The notes under the pieces were generated by a model. It did no database searches, was not told the origin of the DNA, and saw only the letters and a program-made list of their open reading frames with translations. This document shows positions 33,915 through 45,681 of a stretch of 64,000 bases of DNA, in pieces. Origin of the DNA: Labia minor (taxonomy: Eukaryota > Arthropoda > Insecta > Dermaptera > Spongiphoridae); the NCBI GenBank assembly GCA_963082975.1, contig OY720345.1, positions 78,399,034-78,463,033 on the forward strand, written 5' to 3'. The position numbers were made by a program, and so were the translations under genes. Every line of letters starts with the position of its first letter. Within the stretch, counting starts at the first letter, position 1.

Positions 33915-35514
33915 AGAAAGGGAAAGAGGTCTCCAACAGTAATAAAATTGATCAAAATAAATTCTCACCCCCTTCGAAATTTAATTTTTCTAATAACACT
34001 TTTGAGTGGTTGCTTTCGGATTTTTTTGACTTTCATGAGCATGCCTTTTTAGATACTGGATCGGAAATGTCACTAATTAATGAACAGTTTTTTATATCTC
34101 ATAACTTTAGATTCAATAATCCTCGAATTCTGCGTATCAATTCAACTTATCTTAATGGAGTGGATGGAAAGAAAAGTAAAAAAATTAATGTCTGTCCTCT
34201 TGAACTTTAAAATAAATGAATTAAATTTTTTGTCAACCCCGTCTCTTAAACTCAGTCTTTTATTCGGTATAAATTTTTTTCGATTAAATGAAATTCAATT
34301 TAAATTTTCAAATCAATGTACTAAAATTTCTTGTCAAAATCAAACAGTCTCATTTCCGTCTCAAGTCTTATCTAATGTCCAGTATGTCTCCTTTGCCATC
34401 CCTAAATTTTCTTATAGTAAGCCATTTGATAAGTTGAATCAGTCCATTCTAACTTGTGAATATAATGATGAATTGAATTTATTATTATCTGAATTTAATG
34501 ACAAAAGGTTATGTTCATGAGATTAAATTAAGGGATTATACTCCGCACCAACTTTATCAGCATCCCATTGACCTTGGTCATAGGGAAGCATTAAATTCTC
34601 TCACTAATCAATATCTTGAATGGGGAGTAATTGAGAGATCTCAGTCTCAGTATGTGAATCCGATTCGTGTAGTGGCAAAGCAGAACGGTCCAATTAGGAT
34701 GTGTTTGGATGCAAGAAAAATAAATAAAAAATCCCTATCAGATTATGAAATTCCACCTCCACCCGATGAATTATTATTCCTAAAAGAACAACCATATGTT
34801 TTGTCCACTTTAGACCTAACCAAATCCTATTGGCAAATTAGTTTATCATCCTCTTCAAAGTTTAGTCTTGCTCTTAATACTTTTATGTGGTTATTTTTAA
34901 ATTTTTTATTGTTTAATAATGTACTGTGCATGAGAGATAGAATCACTGAATTACCCCGTTTTGTCATTCCTCCACCTGTTCAAAATTTTATTGTTAATTG
35001 CTTTCACATTAATTATGATCACTACGGCATAGTTAAAACAAAATGGTTAATCGGTAAAGAATTCTTTTGGAAAAATTTAATTAAAACTGTTAAATCTGTA
35101 TCAAGTCTGTCTACTGTTAGTTTTAAAAAAATTCCTATGTCACAATGTTTAAAGGCAACAGTCAAAGAAAAAAATATAGATAAGTATGTCCCGTCTCTTA
35201 TAGGAAATTGTGAATTAAATAAAAGTCTGTCTTATAAAAAATTTTTCTTGTTTAATAATGTCCTGTTTATGAGAAATAAAATAACTAAATCATCCCGTCT
35301 TGTCGTTTCAGCCCCATATCAAAATTTAATAGACAATTTCTTTCCTTTTAGTTATGTTCACTATGTAAAAAGTAAAAAAGTAAAACAAAATGATGAGAAT
35401 TATATTATAAAAAATTTAATAAAAGCTGTTAAGTCTGTCTTAAGTAACTGTTTTGTCTGTCCACGAAATAAGTATCCGCAGAAGTATAAATATCAGGGTC
35501 TTTTCCATGTATAA
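33890..35514 (+). pseudogene. pol: Gypsy-2 pol remnant with two integrase zinc-finger copies
   Basis: Protease AFLDTGSEMSLI (about 34050) and a following frame change lead to a 338-residue open frame at 34498-35514. This begins as RT (NPIRVVAKQNGPIRMCLDAR, STLDLTKSYWQIS) and after LALNT jumps in frame to an integrase N-terminal zinc finger (LLFNNVLCMRDRI... GKEFFWKNLIK). A second diverged copy follows (FLFNNVLFMRNKI... SNCFVCPRNK). The RT palm with YxDD, RNase H and the integrase core are absent. The first finger lacks the CxxC pair that the second keeps. Confidence 0.78.
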
Positions 35515-36744
35515 AAGAATTTTTAAACCAAAATTCCCACCACTAACAGAATATTAGGGAAATTTAACCGTAGACTTTTAAAATTGATTCACGAATAGAT
35601 TTAATGTTTTTTTCTCTCTAAATAAAAAATGAAACATTGAAGTATGAAGATAGAAGGGTGTGCGAAAATGTTTAGTGAAGAGTAATTAATGATTATTGAT
35701 TCTTTATTTGTTAGGGACATTGTTAGGGAAAATAGGAAATAATTGCAAGTAGAATACATATGAAAAAATGGTAAAGAAATGGAATTATAAGTAAATTGTT
35801 ATGAGAGATTAGTAAATTTAGATGTATTTTATTTTTATTTTTTTTTTTATATAAAGAAAAAAATGTTAAAAATTATAATTGAACTGAATAAAAATCAAAT
35901 GTCCTTTAATCGTAATATTCCTCAGTGGATCATGAGTTGTAGGTGTTGGTGTTGTTGGCATGAATATCTATAGAGAGAAAAGATTTGAGTTTGTTTTAAG
36001 AATTGATTTTTTGAATTTTAAATGAAATTGAAGTCTCTAGCTGTTTTGGTCATTGTCTGTGGGAGAATGGTGAAGTTCATTGGAGAAGGGCCTGTCCGTT
36101 TAAGAAAAAGCATAAATGAAAGAAATAATTGTAGAGTTTAAAAAAAAAATGATGTAAGAGTAATGTCATTGAGATGAATTTTTTTAAATTTGAATTTTAT
36201 TTTTTGTTTTCAATTCGAATTATAATGTGAAGGAATATTTTGTTAACTTTTAAAATAAAAGTCTTACTAAGTAGTGTTAATTAATGAATCAAATAATTTA
36301 TTATAAAATTTAATATGGGAATGTCAATTTTTTAAAATCACTAATAGAAATTTATATTATTATAATAAGATTAAATAAATTGTTTTATTGTTAATTTCTG
36401 GATAATTCAAAAAACGAATTATAAAATTGTACAAATTTCTGTTTTTCTAAATAACATTCAAATAAGTGTTATCTATAAAAATATTGCAAATAAAAAAATT
36501 GTAAATATTTAGTTTTAAGTATAAATCCAAAAAAAAAAAATAGAATTAGAATAGTGATTAAGGGTTATGTTGAACATTTTAAAACTTTAGACTAATAAAC
36601 TGTTAAAAAAAAAACCCTAGTGAAAAGTGAACAAGTGTAAGTGTAAGGTGTGTTTTGTTTTTTTTTGAAAAAAAAATATTTTTTTTGTAGACTACAACAA
36701 TTTTTTAAAAAAAAAATATTTTTTTTTAAAGCCAACAAGGGGGA
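35515..36744 (+). other. Gypsy-2 3' untranslated region
   Basis: AT-rich, with no ORF. Segments around 35985-36150 recur in diverged form at about 48220-48350 after the related copy. The polypurine tract is at the right end. Confidence 0.55.
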
Positions 36745-37503
36745 TGTAATGAAATTTTAATGATAGCAATTAGGAGAATTTTATTTTTTGAAGAATTTCC
36801 TGTGAAATTAAATAAAGAATGGGATATTCTCCAGAATTGCTTAAATTAATATGAAACCCAAAAAAAAAATCAAAATTCCAACGAAGTCCTGTTAAGCCAG
36901 GGTCAAGAATCAAATCCTCCCCGACTCGGAGCCGAATTAGAGCACCCGATTGGCTGAGAGCCTGGAGAACCATAAAAGTTATGTGGAGGGAGAAGAGCAG
37001 CCGGTCGGAGCGAAAGGTTGAGCAGGAGGACTTAGAGAAGTGAATGATAAGTGAGAGGATCATAAAAAAAATTGGTGGAGAACAAAAAAAAACCAAAAAA
37101 CAGCGTGTTCGTCCGCCATATTGAAAAAAAAACAACATCCAGGGAGTGAAAGAGTTCCTGCAGAGAGAAACCAAGACAACATTGCCGACCATCAGCTGGG
37201 ATTCGTTGGAACCACGCATCTTCAGTACAAGAATCCACCTGTTCGAGTTGCGGGGTCTTCCTTGGTTTCTCTAACCTCCTCAATATCTAAAGAACTTCAC
37301 CCTGAAGCTGGATTTACTATTCCAAAGTGCTACCATTATACCCTTGTTGAGACCATTTTTACACCCTTCTTTAATCCTTCAAACCCTTCTTTTTATATAT
37401 TCAAATAACACACTTAAAAAATTTCAATAAAAATTGTTCAACTTTTTTTACATAAAATTTTCTTTTATATTTTTTTCCCTTACTGACCCAAAATAACACT
37501 TCA
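36745..37503 (+). repeat. Gypsy-2 3' LTR, complete
   Basis: 759 bp from TGTAATGAAATT to AACACTTCA. The right 434 bp match the 5' remnant. ORFs in both strands here are shadows. Confidence 0.85.
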
Positions 37504-37616
37504 ATATATATATTAATAATACAATTATGATAGATAATATTTAAGATAATCACCAAATATTCTAAATAAAATTTATCTACTATGTATATATATATATATA
37601 TAATTTTGACAGTTGT

Positions 37617-38126
37617 TCAATAATAATGAAATTTTCGAATAATAGAAAGTGACGGCTCTTTGTGAACTAAGCTGTCAAATAAAGCAATAAATTCAGGCCA
37701 ATCGTCCAGTTTGCCTGAAAATGTAGGTAATTCTAATTTAGGTAGATTATTAATTGATGAAGGATTACTATTAGTTGCCCCAGACGCTACGGAATGATTC
37801 GAAGTTGTCTCTGGAGGAATAGCTTTTCGAAATTTGAAATAATTTTCTTTTGTGGCGTCAATTAGGTTAAAGGTAGCGCAATTAGTTTGTGTGGTCTCTA
37901 AACAAAGAGATTTATCAGATGTGGTAGCATTATGCAGACGAATTTTATTCTGAACATTTATAAATTCGACTTCTAATTCATTGAGTCTCTCATAGTAAAT
38001 GCGGAATGATTCTACTGTCTCTATAGTCAGAGTTTTGGACTTTTTATATATATCGTTAATGAGGGTAAATATATCTTCTCTTTCGGCTTGGAGGATAATA
38101 TTATTTTCTTCATGCTTAATCTCCAT
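37617..38126 (-). pseudogene. gag: BEL/Pao gag N-terminal fragment
   Basis: 169 residues from MEIKHEENNIILQAE. A long helical region carries YERLNELEVEFINVQNKIRL, followed by LPKLELPTFSGKLDDWPEF, the hallmark N-terminal gag motif of BEL/Pao elements (DUF1759 type). It breaks off after IRKFHYY, and the rest of gag-pol is missing. A primer site and the edge of an LTR lie upstream at 38714-38734. Confidence 0.8.
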
Positions 38127-38713
38127 TGTGAATAAGTTTATGAGAAGGATATGTGAGCTTTCTGGAAATATAATAAATATCTATCTATTATTTATTAGAT
38201 AGAGCAAAGAAAATTTTAAAAAATTCAAAAATAAAAAGTTTAAGTTAAATTTCAATGTCACGGTAAGTTTACAAAAGAATATATATAATATTTTTTTTTT
38301 GGTATTTATATAATGTTTTATTATTATTATTATTATTAATAAATTATGTAAATTTTATACATAGATAAATTAATTTAGATTTTAGAAATAATTTAATTTA
38401 AATGAAATTAGATCAAAATAGTTATTTAATATTTGAAATGATATTTATACTTTGAAATATTAAAGGATTATTTTCTTCTTTTAATATACAAAGTAATTAA
38501 TAATATTAATAATATAAGAAATATTAATAATTTTAAGAAATATTAATAATATAAGAAATATTAATAATATAAGAAATTGTTTTAAATAATAATAAAATAT
38601 GAAATTGGAAGGAAGAAATATCTTTTCAACAAAAAAGTTGTTAAGTGTTCATTTAAGAGACGGTACCTTCTAATCTTCTTCGATTCAAAAGTCTTGTTGA
38701 TTAGGCTGCCAGT
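38127..38713. other. BEL leader and AT-rich DNA
   Basis: Region between the primer site and gag of the BEL fragment. It holds a short tandem repeat (AATATTAATAATATAAGAAAT, about 38500-38580). No gene. Confidence 0.5.
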
Positions 38714-38731
38714 TCCACCTTTCGGGCGCCA
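38714..38731 (-). promoter_or_regulatory. Primer-binding site of the BEL fragment
   Basis: The minus strand reads TGGCGCCCGAAAGGTGGA. Its first ten bases match the primer site used by tRNA-Lys-primed retroelements. LTR-like sequence (plus strand TGTAAATAACAAGG) begins 3 bases to the right at 38734; the far end of that LTR is not resolved. Confidence 0.6.
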
Positions 38732-39087
38732 TTTGTAAATAACAAGGAAAAATAAAAATAAAAAAAAATTGATGAATTAAATAATTTATTTATTGACCAG
38801 GATTCGGCTGGGATGGCAACATAATACAAAGACTTATACTTATTATAAAAAACTAAAATAAAGAATGAACAAATTAGTAGTAAATTAGTAGTAAATTATG
38901 AATAATATATATATGTTTACAAGTAGTTATTTTTTTATTTCTTTTACTCACCGTGACAAAAGATAATTTTTGAATTTGAGCAGTGATTCATATATATACT
39001 TTAGAGATGATAAGATATTTTAAATTTCTAAATTCAAAAGAGAGAAAACGATAAGCTTAACAGAGACATCGGCAACGCAGAAAAAAA

Positions 39088-39325
39088 TAAGTTGACCTGT
39101 GACCAGGTCCGAACCGACCGACGGTTTGAAGTAAATTAATTTCCAGCTACAGAAACAATTTCAAATAATTTTAATATATCTATTAATGTAATAAAAAACA
39201 GATAGACATATAACATAAATATTTTTAATTTTAATTTATTTATAATATATGTATATATTTATATGTAAGACCAGGCTGTGACGTCATGAATGGCTGGATG
39301 ACGTCATATAATTTTAAATCAAGAA
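39088..39325 (+). repeat. Interspersed repeat R1, copy 4 (truncated)
   Basis: Start hairpin, ACCGACCGACGG and paired TGACGTCA sites (about 39279-39306) are present. It stops after ATCAAGAAAAA, exactly where the tandem satellite begins. Confidence 0.75.
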
Positions 39326-40680
39326 AAATCATCCTACGATGACTTTTCATAATTTTTACTGTAAAATTAAAAAATTAAATTTTTTTTAAATAAATAATAA
39401 ATTCGTTCATTTTACATCATAAAAATATTAAAAAAATATATTATTGATATTTCTGATGAATATTTATTTTTTTATGCCGAAAACGGAGGGTTATCCTACG
39501 ATGACCTTTCATAATTTTTACTGTAAAATTAAAAAATGAAATTATTTTTAAATAATTAATAAATTCGTTCATTTTACATAATAAAATAATTATTTTTTTA
39601 TGCCGAAAACGGAGGGTCATCATCCTACGATGACCTTTCATAATTTTTAAGATAAAATTAAAAAATGAAATTTTTAATAAAAAAATAATAAATTCGTTTA
39701 TTTTACATAATAAAAATATTAAAAAAATATATTATTGATATTTCTGATAAATAATTATTTTTTTATGCCGAAAACGGAGGGTCATCCTACGATGACCTTT
39801 CATAATTTTTAAGATAAAATTAAAAAATGAAATTTTTAATAAAAAAATAATAAATTCGTTCAATTTAACACCATAAAAATATTAAAAAAGAATATTATTG
39901 ATATTTCTGATGAATAATTATTTTTTTATGCCGAAAACGGAGGGTCATCCTACGATGACTTTTCATAATTTTTACTGTAAAATTAAAAAATGAAATTTTT
40001 AATAAAAAAATAATAAATTCGTTCAATTTAACACCATAAAAATATTAAAAAAGAATATTATTGATATTTCTGATGAATAATTATTTTTTTATGCCGAAAA
40101 CGGAGGGTCATCCTACGATGACCTTTCATAATTTTTACTGTAAAATTAAAAAATGAAATTTTTTTTAAATAATTAATAAATTCGTTCATTTAACATCATA
40201 AAAATATTAAAAAAAAATATTATTGATATTTCTGATGAATAATTATTTTTTTATGCCGAAAACGGAGGGTCATCCTACGATGACATTTCATAATTTTTAC
40301 TGTAAAATTAAAAAATGAAATTTTTTTTAAATAAATAATAAATTCGTTCATTTTACATCATAAAAATATTAAAAAAATTTATTATTGATATTTCTGATGA
40401 ATAATTATTTTTTTTTGCCAAAAACGAGGGTTATCGTCGGCCATCCTTTCATAACTTTGACGGAAAAATTAAAAAATAAAATTTTTAATAAAAAAATAAT
40501 AAATTCGTTCATTTTACATCATAAAAACATTAAAAAAATATATTATTGATATTTTTGATGAATAATTATTTTTTTATGTCCAATACGGAGGGTCATCCTA
40601 CGATGACCTTTCATAATTTTTACTGTAAAATTAAAAAATGAAATTTTTTTTAAATAAATATTAAATTCGTTCATTTTGAC
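39326..40680. repeat. Tandem satellite-like array, about 162-165 bp unit
   Basis: The landmark TGCCGAAAACGGAGG recurs at 39475, 39601, 39766, 39929, 40092, 40254, 40416 (variant) and 40577 (variant), so units are about 161-165 bp plus one of 126 bp. Most units carry GGTCATCCTACGATGACC, an inverted repeat with 7-bp arms and a 4-bp centre. Neighbouring units are very alike. Confidence 0.9.
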
Positions 40681-41724
40681 AAGTACGAAAAAATAAATTC
40701 ATAAATTATATTTTCAAATATATATTTAAAGATTTAATATTGATATAATAATATATTTCAAATAAGATTGTGAGAAAATGGGTTGTAATGTAAAAATTAT
40801 TTCTTTCCTATACATCAGTGGTCTTCAAACTTTCTGGAGTCGCGGAACCCTATCAGTAATGTAATTTTAATAATAAATTTATCATTTTCTTCCATTTCGG
40901 ATTCTAAACACGAATCAAGTCATATTTCATCGTTATATTAATTATTTTCATTGAATTCATAGATAAGGCGTAATTTTTTACTAATATTTTACGGAAAAAT
41001 CTACATTTTTTTATACAAGGGATAAATTTATGTATTATATATGATTTTCTACATTTTCTCATTCTAAACACAAATTAATACATAGATCCCCGATAACTTA
41101 ATTATTTTCACTGTATTCATAGAAAAAGGGTAATTATTTACAAATATTTTATGGAAAAATCTACTTTTTTAATTACGAGGGATAAATGTATGTATTATAT
41201 ATAATGTTTTTTCATTTTCTGATCCTAAATACCAATAAATTCATATTTCAGGACTATTTTTTATCGTATATTATTATATTATATTAAATAATAATATTTA
41301 TATATTAATTTTTAAAATCATTTTTCAAGAATAAAAATATTCAGGTATCTGAAATATCGATGAAACTATTTTTTTGCTAACTTGGTTCCTTGTTCTTTAA
41401 CAATTGAATTTTGTTTACTTGTAGAAGAATGAAAAAAAGGTCAAACCAATACAAAAGGACTTTTTCAAACCTTTGAAAATAGATAATATCCATGTATATA
41501 TTTCACTTTAAGAAAACAAATGTTATTATTTGATGATTTTTTATAATAGTATTAAGGAAATATTTGTTTTTATAAAATATTTTAGAAAATGTTTTTAGAA
41601 AATATTTTCTCTAAGTCACTTTTTTCTACCTGTTAAATTTTTTTAAGTTTTTTAGAAATATCTTTCTAGAATTTTCTGCATCTTTGTTTATAAAAAGTAG
41701 CATATTCATGCGAATATGTAACAA
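40681..41724. repeat. hAT-like end and a second tandem array
   Basis: CAGTGGTCTTCAAACTTTC (40816) followed by GAGTCGCGGAACCC is a typical hAT left end; I do not see its partner. About 40860-41270 contains three diverged units of about 160-170 bp (landmarks CATTTTCTTCCATTTC, CATTTTCTCATTCTAAAC, CATTTTCTGATCCTAAA and a GGATAAAT.TATGTATTATATA block). The rest is AT-rich with no gene. Confidence 0.55.
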
Positions 41725-42172
41725 TATATTATATTTAAATTAAATTTAATTAATTATAAATTAAAATCAATAAATAATTTTTATTAAACCAGCGCATGTT
41801 TGGCTTTTTGTTAATGGCACATGATTTGCAGTGTTTGAAAATTAATTCCGGTCCTTTCAGCGATTCAATCAAGCTGAAATTCTATATATAGCAGTTTTAT
41901 ACAATTTTTAATCACGTGGAAAATGTTTCTCACATATTTCTTTATTTTTACGGTCACTTTAAAGGAAAAAAAACATCAAAACGTTGTAGGTATTGACCCT
42001 CTTCCGGTTGAGCTACATTTCTCAAAAGTTGATCAAAAACTACGAATTTTGAATAATGCCCGTATACCAAATTTCATTATTCTAGCTAAAACCGTTTTTG
42101 CCTACACTTGTCTACATACACATATACACATAGACATTTTTCTCAGCCTTATCTGGCGAGATAGTAAAAATA
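41725..42172 (-). repeat. Interspersed repeat R2, copy 2
   Basis: Reverse-oriented diverged copy of 10167-10735, ending at CTTATCTGGCGAGATAG. The apparent 88-residue ORF across it is not a gene. Confidence 0.6.
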
Positions 42173-42404
42173 TTATGTACATTTTTTAAACATAGATTAA
42201 AAGGCTATTTTATGAACAATTTTCACTTTTTTAATAATTATAATTATGACTTTTTAATAATTAAATATAAAATCATTAGAAATTTATAATTTTATCTTTA
42301 CAAAGAGAGATTAAAAAAAAATAAGAAAATCAAAATATTGGAAAAAATATATAATAGTGAGGTAGAAAAAAGGTTCGAACCCCACTCTTGTTATTTTTAC
42401 TTAA

Positions 42405-42586
42405 GGGGTCTTCTGATTGGTTGCCTATTTTGACACACCCCTTTGTTCGACTTAAACGGCACCCACAATTTCATTCAGTTACCATTTGCTCTCTGCATCT
42501 CATCAAGTGAACATATTAGCGCGCTTGCTACCTGAGTGTAATTTTCAAATTTTTTTGTTTTTGATTTGATTTTTTGTTTTTTAATC
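42405..42586 (+). promoter_or_regulatory. Putative promoter and 5' UTR of the F-box gene
   Basis: GATTGG (reverse CCAAT box) near 42413 and TTCATTCAGTTACC near 42472, which contains the arthropod initiator-like TCAGT, precede the ATG at 42587. No TATA box is evident. Prediction from motifs only. Confidence 0.35.
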
Positions 42587-44068
42587 ATGCCATCCCAAAA
42601 GATGAAAAAAACCAACCATTGTGTTCAGAAGATGACTCCTCAATATCAACAGTAAGTATTGTACATTTTTAAAAGCTATTTATGTAGAATAATAATAAAA
42701 AAAAAACATTTTTTAATTTTGTAAATCCGTTTATCTGTTAATTCTAGTGATGATGTAGAATTCGATCAACATATGAGGAGATTACCGCAAGAATTAGTAG
42801 GTAATATTCTGCAATATACAACAATCCAAGAATTGGTTCTCTTTAGTGAAGATCCATATTATTATGATGTGATTATCAATACTGGAATTGTCTATTCTTT
42901 ATCAGCTATTTCATTCGACGGTCCAAATTCCTACTACGCTGAACAGTTTTTTGAACGATTCCATTTTTTAATAGAAACTGTTGATGTAAGTGAATCGAAT
43001 TTGGAATTTTTAATCAAGTTGCTAAAACATTCATCCATGCCAAGATTAAAAAAAATTGTTTTTCAAGATTTCTCCAAAAGTCAATTAGTTATAATAGGAA
43101 ATCTTCTAATCAAATTATCAAGTGAACTCCAAGAAGGTAAATTGCCAAATTGTCCTATTTTCAATAAGGTAGAAGAAATTATTATAAATGGGTCCAGATT
43201 AAATTATGATATTTTTCTAAGGGATATTAATTTGTTTTTTCCAAATTTAAAAAAGTTAAGTCTTCCAAATGAATTTTTTTGTAGTAAAAGTATAAATAAA
43301 TTAATAATGAAAATGAACAAACTTGTAACATTAAATTTGCCGATAATATTGATAAAAACAATGGAACCCTTGAAATCCATAGTTAACTTTTCTAATTTAA
43401 GAAAATTGGAAATCGCTTTTCATTCTGATAGTAAAACCTGGCCATCTTATTTGTCAAAATTACAAAATTTAGAACATCTACAAATTAGATATAATGGCCC
43501 TGAAGAAATTCTCAGGAGTTATTTTGAAATTGCACCATTAGGTAAATTGAAAAAAGTAATGTTAATAGAAATAAAATCCTTTACAAAACAACTAGTTAAA
43601 GTGTTTCTTGAAAAAAGGTTACCATTAACAAATTTGAAAATAGAATCATGCGACGATATTCATAGAAATGCCTTGAAAATGCTTAATCAGTTTGAAAATT
43701 TAACAGATCTCCGATTAGAATACTGTGATTTATTAAGAAGTAGTTATCTAAAAGATATCCATCAAATAAAAAAATTAAATATTTTATCATTGTTTGCATG
43801 TGAAAAAATATCGAATAAAGTACTTCCATACATTTTGAAATGTAAAAAATTATATCAATTAATTCTTCCATTGACAAAAAAGACACAAGTTAATTCATTA
43901 ATTAAAATGAACAAATACTTGCGTCTTCATACATTGAACGTTTATACAACTGATACAAATGATGATGATGATGATACAATAACAGAGGAGGTTGGCATTT
44001 GTAAAAAATTGTTACCTTCTGCAAGTAATATCGAAATTATTTCAATGTATATGATGGATATTTTATAA
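42587..44068 (+). CDS. F-box / leucine-rich-repeat-like protein (two exons)
   Basis: Spliced CDS is 42587-42651 plus 42748-44068, with a 96-bp intron (GTAAGT...CTAG), giving 461 residues. Exon 1 encodes MPSQKMKKTNHCVQKMTPQY. The first Met in exon 2 (42773) would give a shorter 431-residue protein. Just after the junction, MRRLPQELVGNILQYTTIQE is a typical F-box, which binds Skp1 in SCF ubiquitin ligases. The rest is an irregular series of leucine-rich segments (NLKKLSLPNEFF, NLRKLEIAFHSD, NLEHLQIRYNGP, NLTDLRLEYCDL, LNILSLFACEKI) that would form the substrate-recognition surface, then an acidic DDDDD stretch near the C-terminus. Substrate unknown. The intact frame, splice sites and F-box placement suggest a working host gene. 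Confidence 0.8.
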
Positions 44069-44146
44069 TATACCTAAGTATATAATAATAAGATTTATAG
44101 AAACTTTTTATTGATTAAAAATACATCTTTAAGAAAAAAAACCTCA

Positions 44147-44152
44147 AATAAA
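44147..44152 (+). terminator. Polyadenylation signal of the F-box gene
   Basis: AATAAA 79 bp after the stop codon, followed by T-rich sequence. Confidence 0.5.
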
Positions 44153-45229
44153 TAGCGTATAGGTGTATTTATATGTAATTATATTAAAATGAATAAAAAT
44201 AGATTTATATATACTTTTTAAGAATTATGTATATATAAAACTTTAATATGAAAAATGTAAAAAATTATCAATGTATATTGAAATGGAAAAGAAATTGTTA
44301 AAGTTAAATCATATTGTCATCAATGTTTTTTTTTTTTTTTTGTAAGTTAATAAAAGCAACTTTAATATAAAAATTTAACAAAATACTCATTGAATTTTGA
44401 ATATTATTACGATGTGAAAATATTACTTTAATATAAAAATTAAATAAATTACTCTTGTGTATTTGTATTTAAATGTAAAATTGATGTTTTATTTAAAAAA
44501 GACGATTGTATTTAATATTTTTAACGTATATATTAATTAATATTAATTATTAAATATAATAATAATTCATTAATGTTAATAAATATTATAAAATGAAATT
44601 TGTGAATTTATTTTGTTTTACTTATTCAATCCCATATCCTTTACCATATTCTTTATATATATTATAAATAAATAAATAAATAAATAAATCGTTATATAAT
44701 ATATGTACATATTATTTATTATATGATTTCTCAAACTTTAGTCTCATAAATTAATACAAGTTTGTAAAAATTTAAATAATTAAGAATATTTTTAATAGAT
44801 AGAATCCATGAATATTTTTTACTTGATATTTAAATTAATATCATATATTATAATAATTAATAATTAATATCAAATATTAATTTAAATAAAAAAAGACAAA
44901 AAATATTCTCGATTGGGTGTTGAAACAAAGGATAAGAAAAAACAAAAAAATTAATAAAACACGTTTTCCTTAATTTATATTTTGTTAATTTTTTTAAAAT
45001 ATTCTATAAAATAGAAAGCATTTATTAAAGCTTTGGAATGATATAAAAATATTTCATATGAAACAAAACAATTTATATATATATATTTTACTAAAGTCTA
45101 CAAATAATTAGTGAACAGAAATTTTGAATTTGTGGTTGTCATAATGAAAATATATTAATTAATATTGAACGATTTGGCCTTAAGCCGCAATTATATCTCA
45201 TAATACTTCATCCGTCTATAGTCCATAAG
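44153..45229. other. AT-rich intergenic DNA
   Basis: Contains a short AATA microsatellite near 44665-44690. No gene seen. Confidence 0.5.
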
Positions 45230-45640
45230 TATTTTTTAAGTTGGCCAAACTTTCATAATTTTAGCGGTAAAATTAAAAAAAGAAATTTTTAAAAATAAAT
45301 AATATATTCTTTCATTTTACATAATAAAAATATTAAAAAAATATATTATAAATATTATAATTAATTTTTACCTCTCATAATTTTTACGGTAAAATTAAAA
45401 ATTGAAATTTTTAAAAATAAATAATAAATTAGTTCATTTTACATCATAAAATAATTATTTTTTTATGCCGAAAACGTAGGGTCATCGTCGGCCAACCTCT
45501 CATAATTTTTACGGTAAAATTATAAAATTAAATTTTTAAAAATAAATAATAAATTCGTTCATTTTACATCATAAAATAATTATTTTTTTATGCCGAAAAC
45601 GAAGGGTCATCGTCGGCCAACATTTCATAATTAAAATAAT
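45230..45640. repeat. Diverged outlier of the satellite array
   Basis: Three to four units related to the 39.3-40.7 kb array (TGCCGAAAACG at 45466 and 45591, spacing 125 bp, like the short unit there). The dyad is replaced by GTCATCGTCGGCCAAC. Confidence 0.75.
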
Positions 45641-45681
45641 AATAATCAAAATAAATAATACATAAATAAAGTAATTGAAAA

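Larger units (their letters stand above)
30241..37503 (+). mobile_element. Defective gypsy-type LTR retrotransposon (Gypsy-2)
   Basis: LTR remnant (30241-30674), primer-site-like TGGAGGCGTCCAACC from 30675, a long leader, broken gag, protease, a shortened RT, duplicated integrase zinc fingers, a 1.2-kb untranslated 3' region, an AACAAGGGGGA polypurine tract, and a complete 759-bp 3' LTR (36745-37503). The 434 bp shared by the LTRs differ at about two positions. The first 325 bp of the 5' LTR are missing, so no target duplication can be read. A related copy lies at 45.7-48.5 kb. Confidence 0.85.

Noticed and set aside
38714-39087. Complete LTR for the BEL gag fragment
   Set aside because: The inner edge (TGTAAATAAC) and primer site are clear, but I could not find a matching second LTR or a firm outer edge, so only the primer site is called.
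39326-40680. CRISPR array or functional gene array suggested by regular repeats
   Set aside because: Units are contiguous with no unique spacers, in an intron-bearing eukaryotic genome; this is a tandem satellite.
41923-42189. 88-residue ORF
   Set aside because: It lies entirely in repeat R2, whose other copy does not keep the frame.
42370-42385. GGTTCGAACCCC, resembling a tRNA B-box
   Set aside because: No matching A-box, stems or terminator around it; chance match upstream of the F-box gene.
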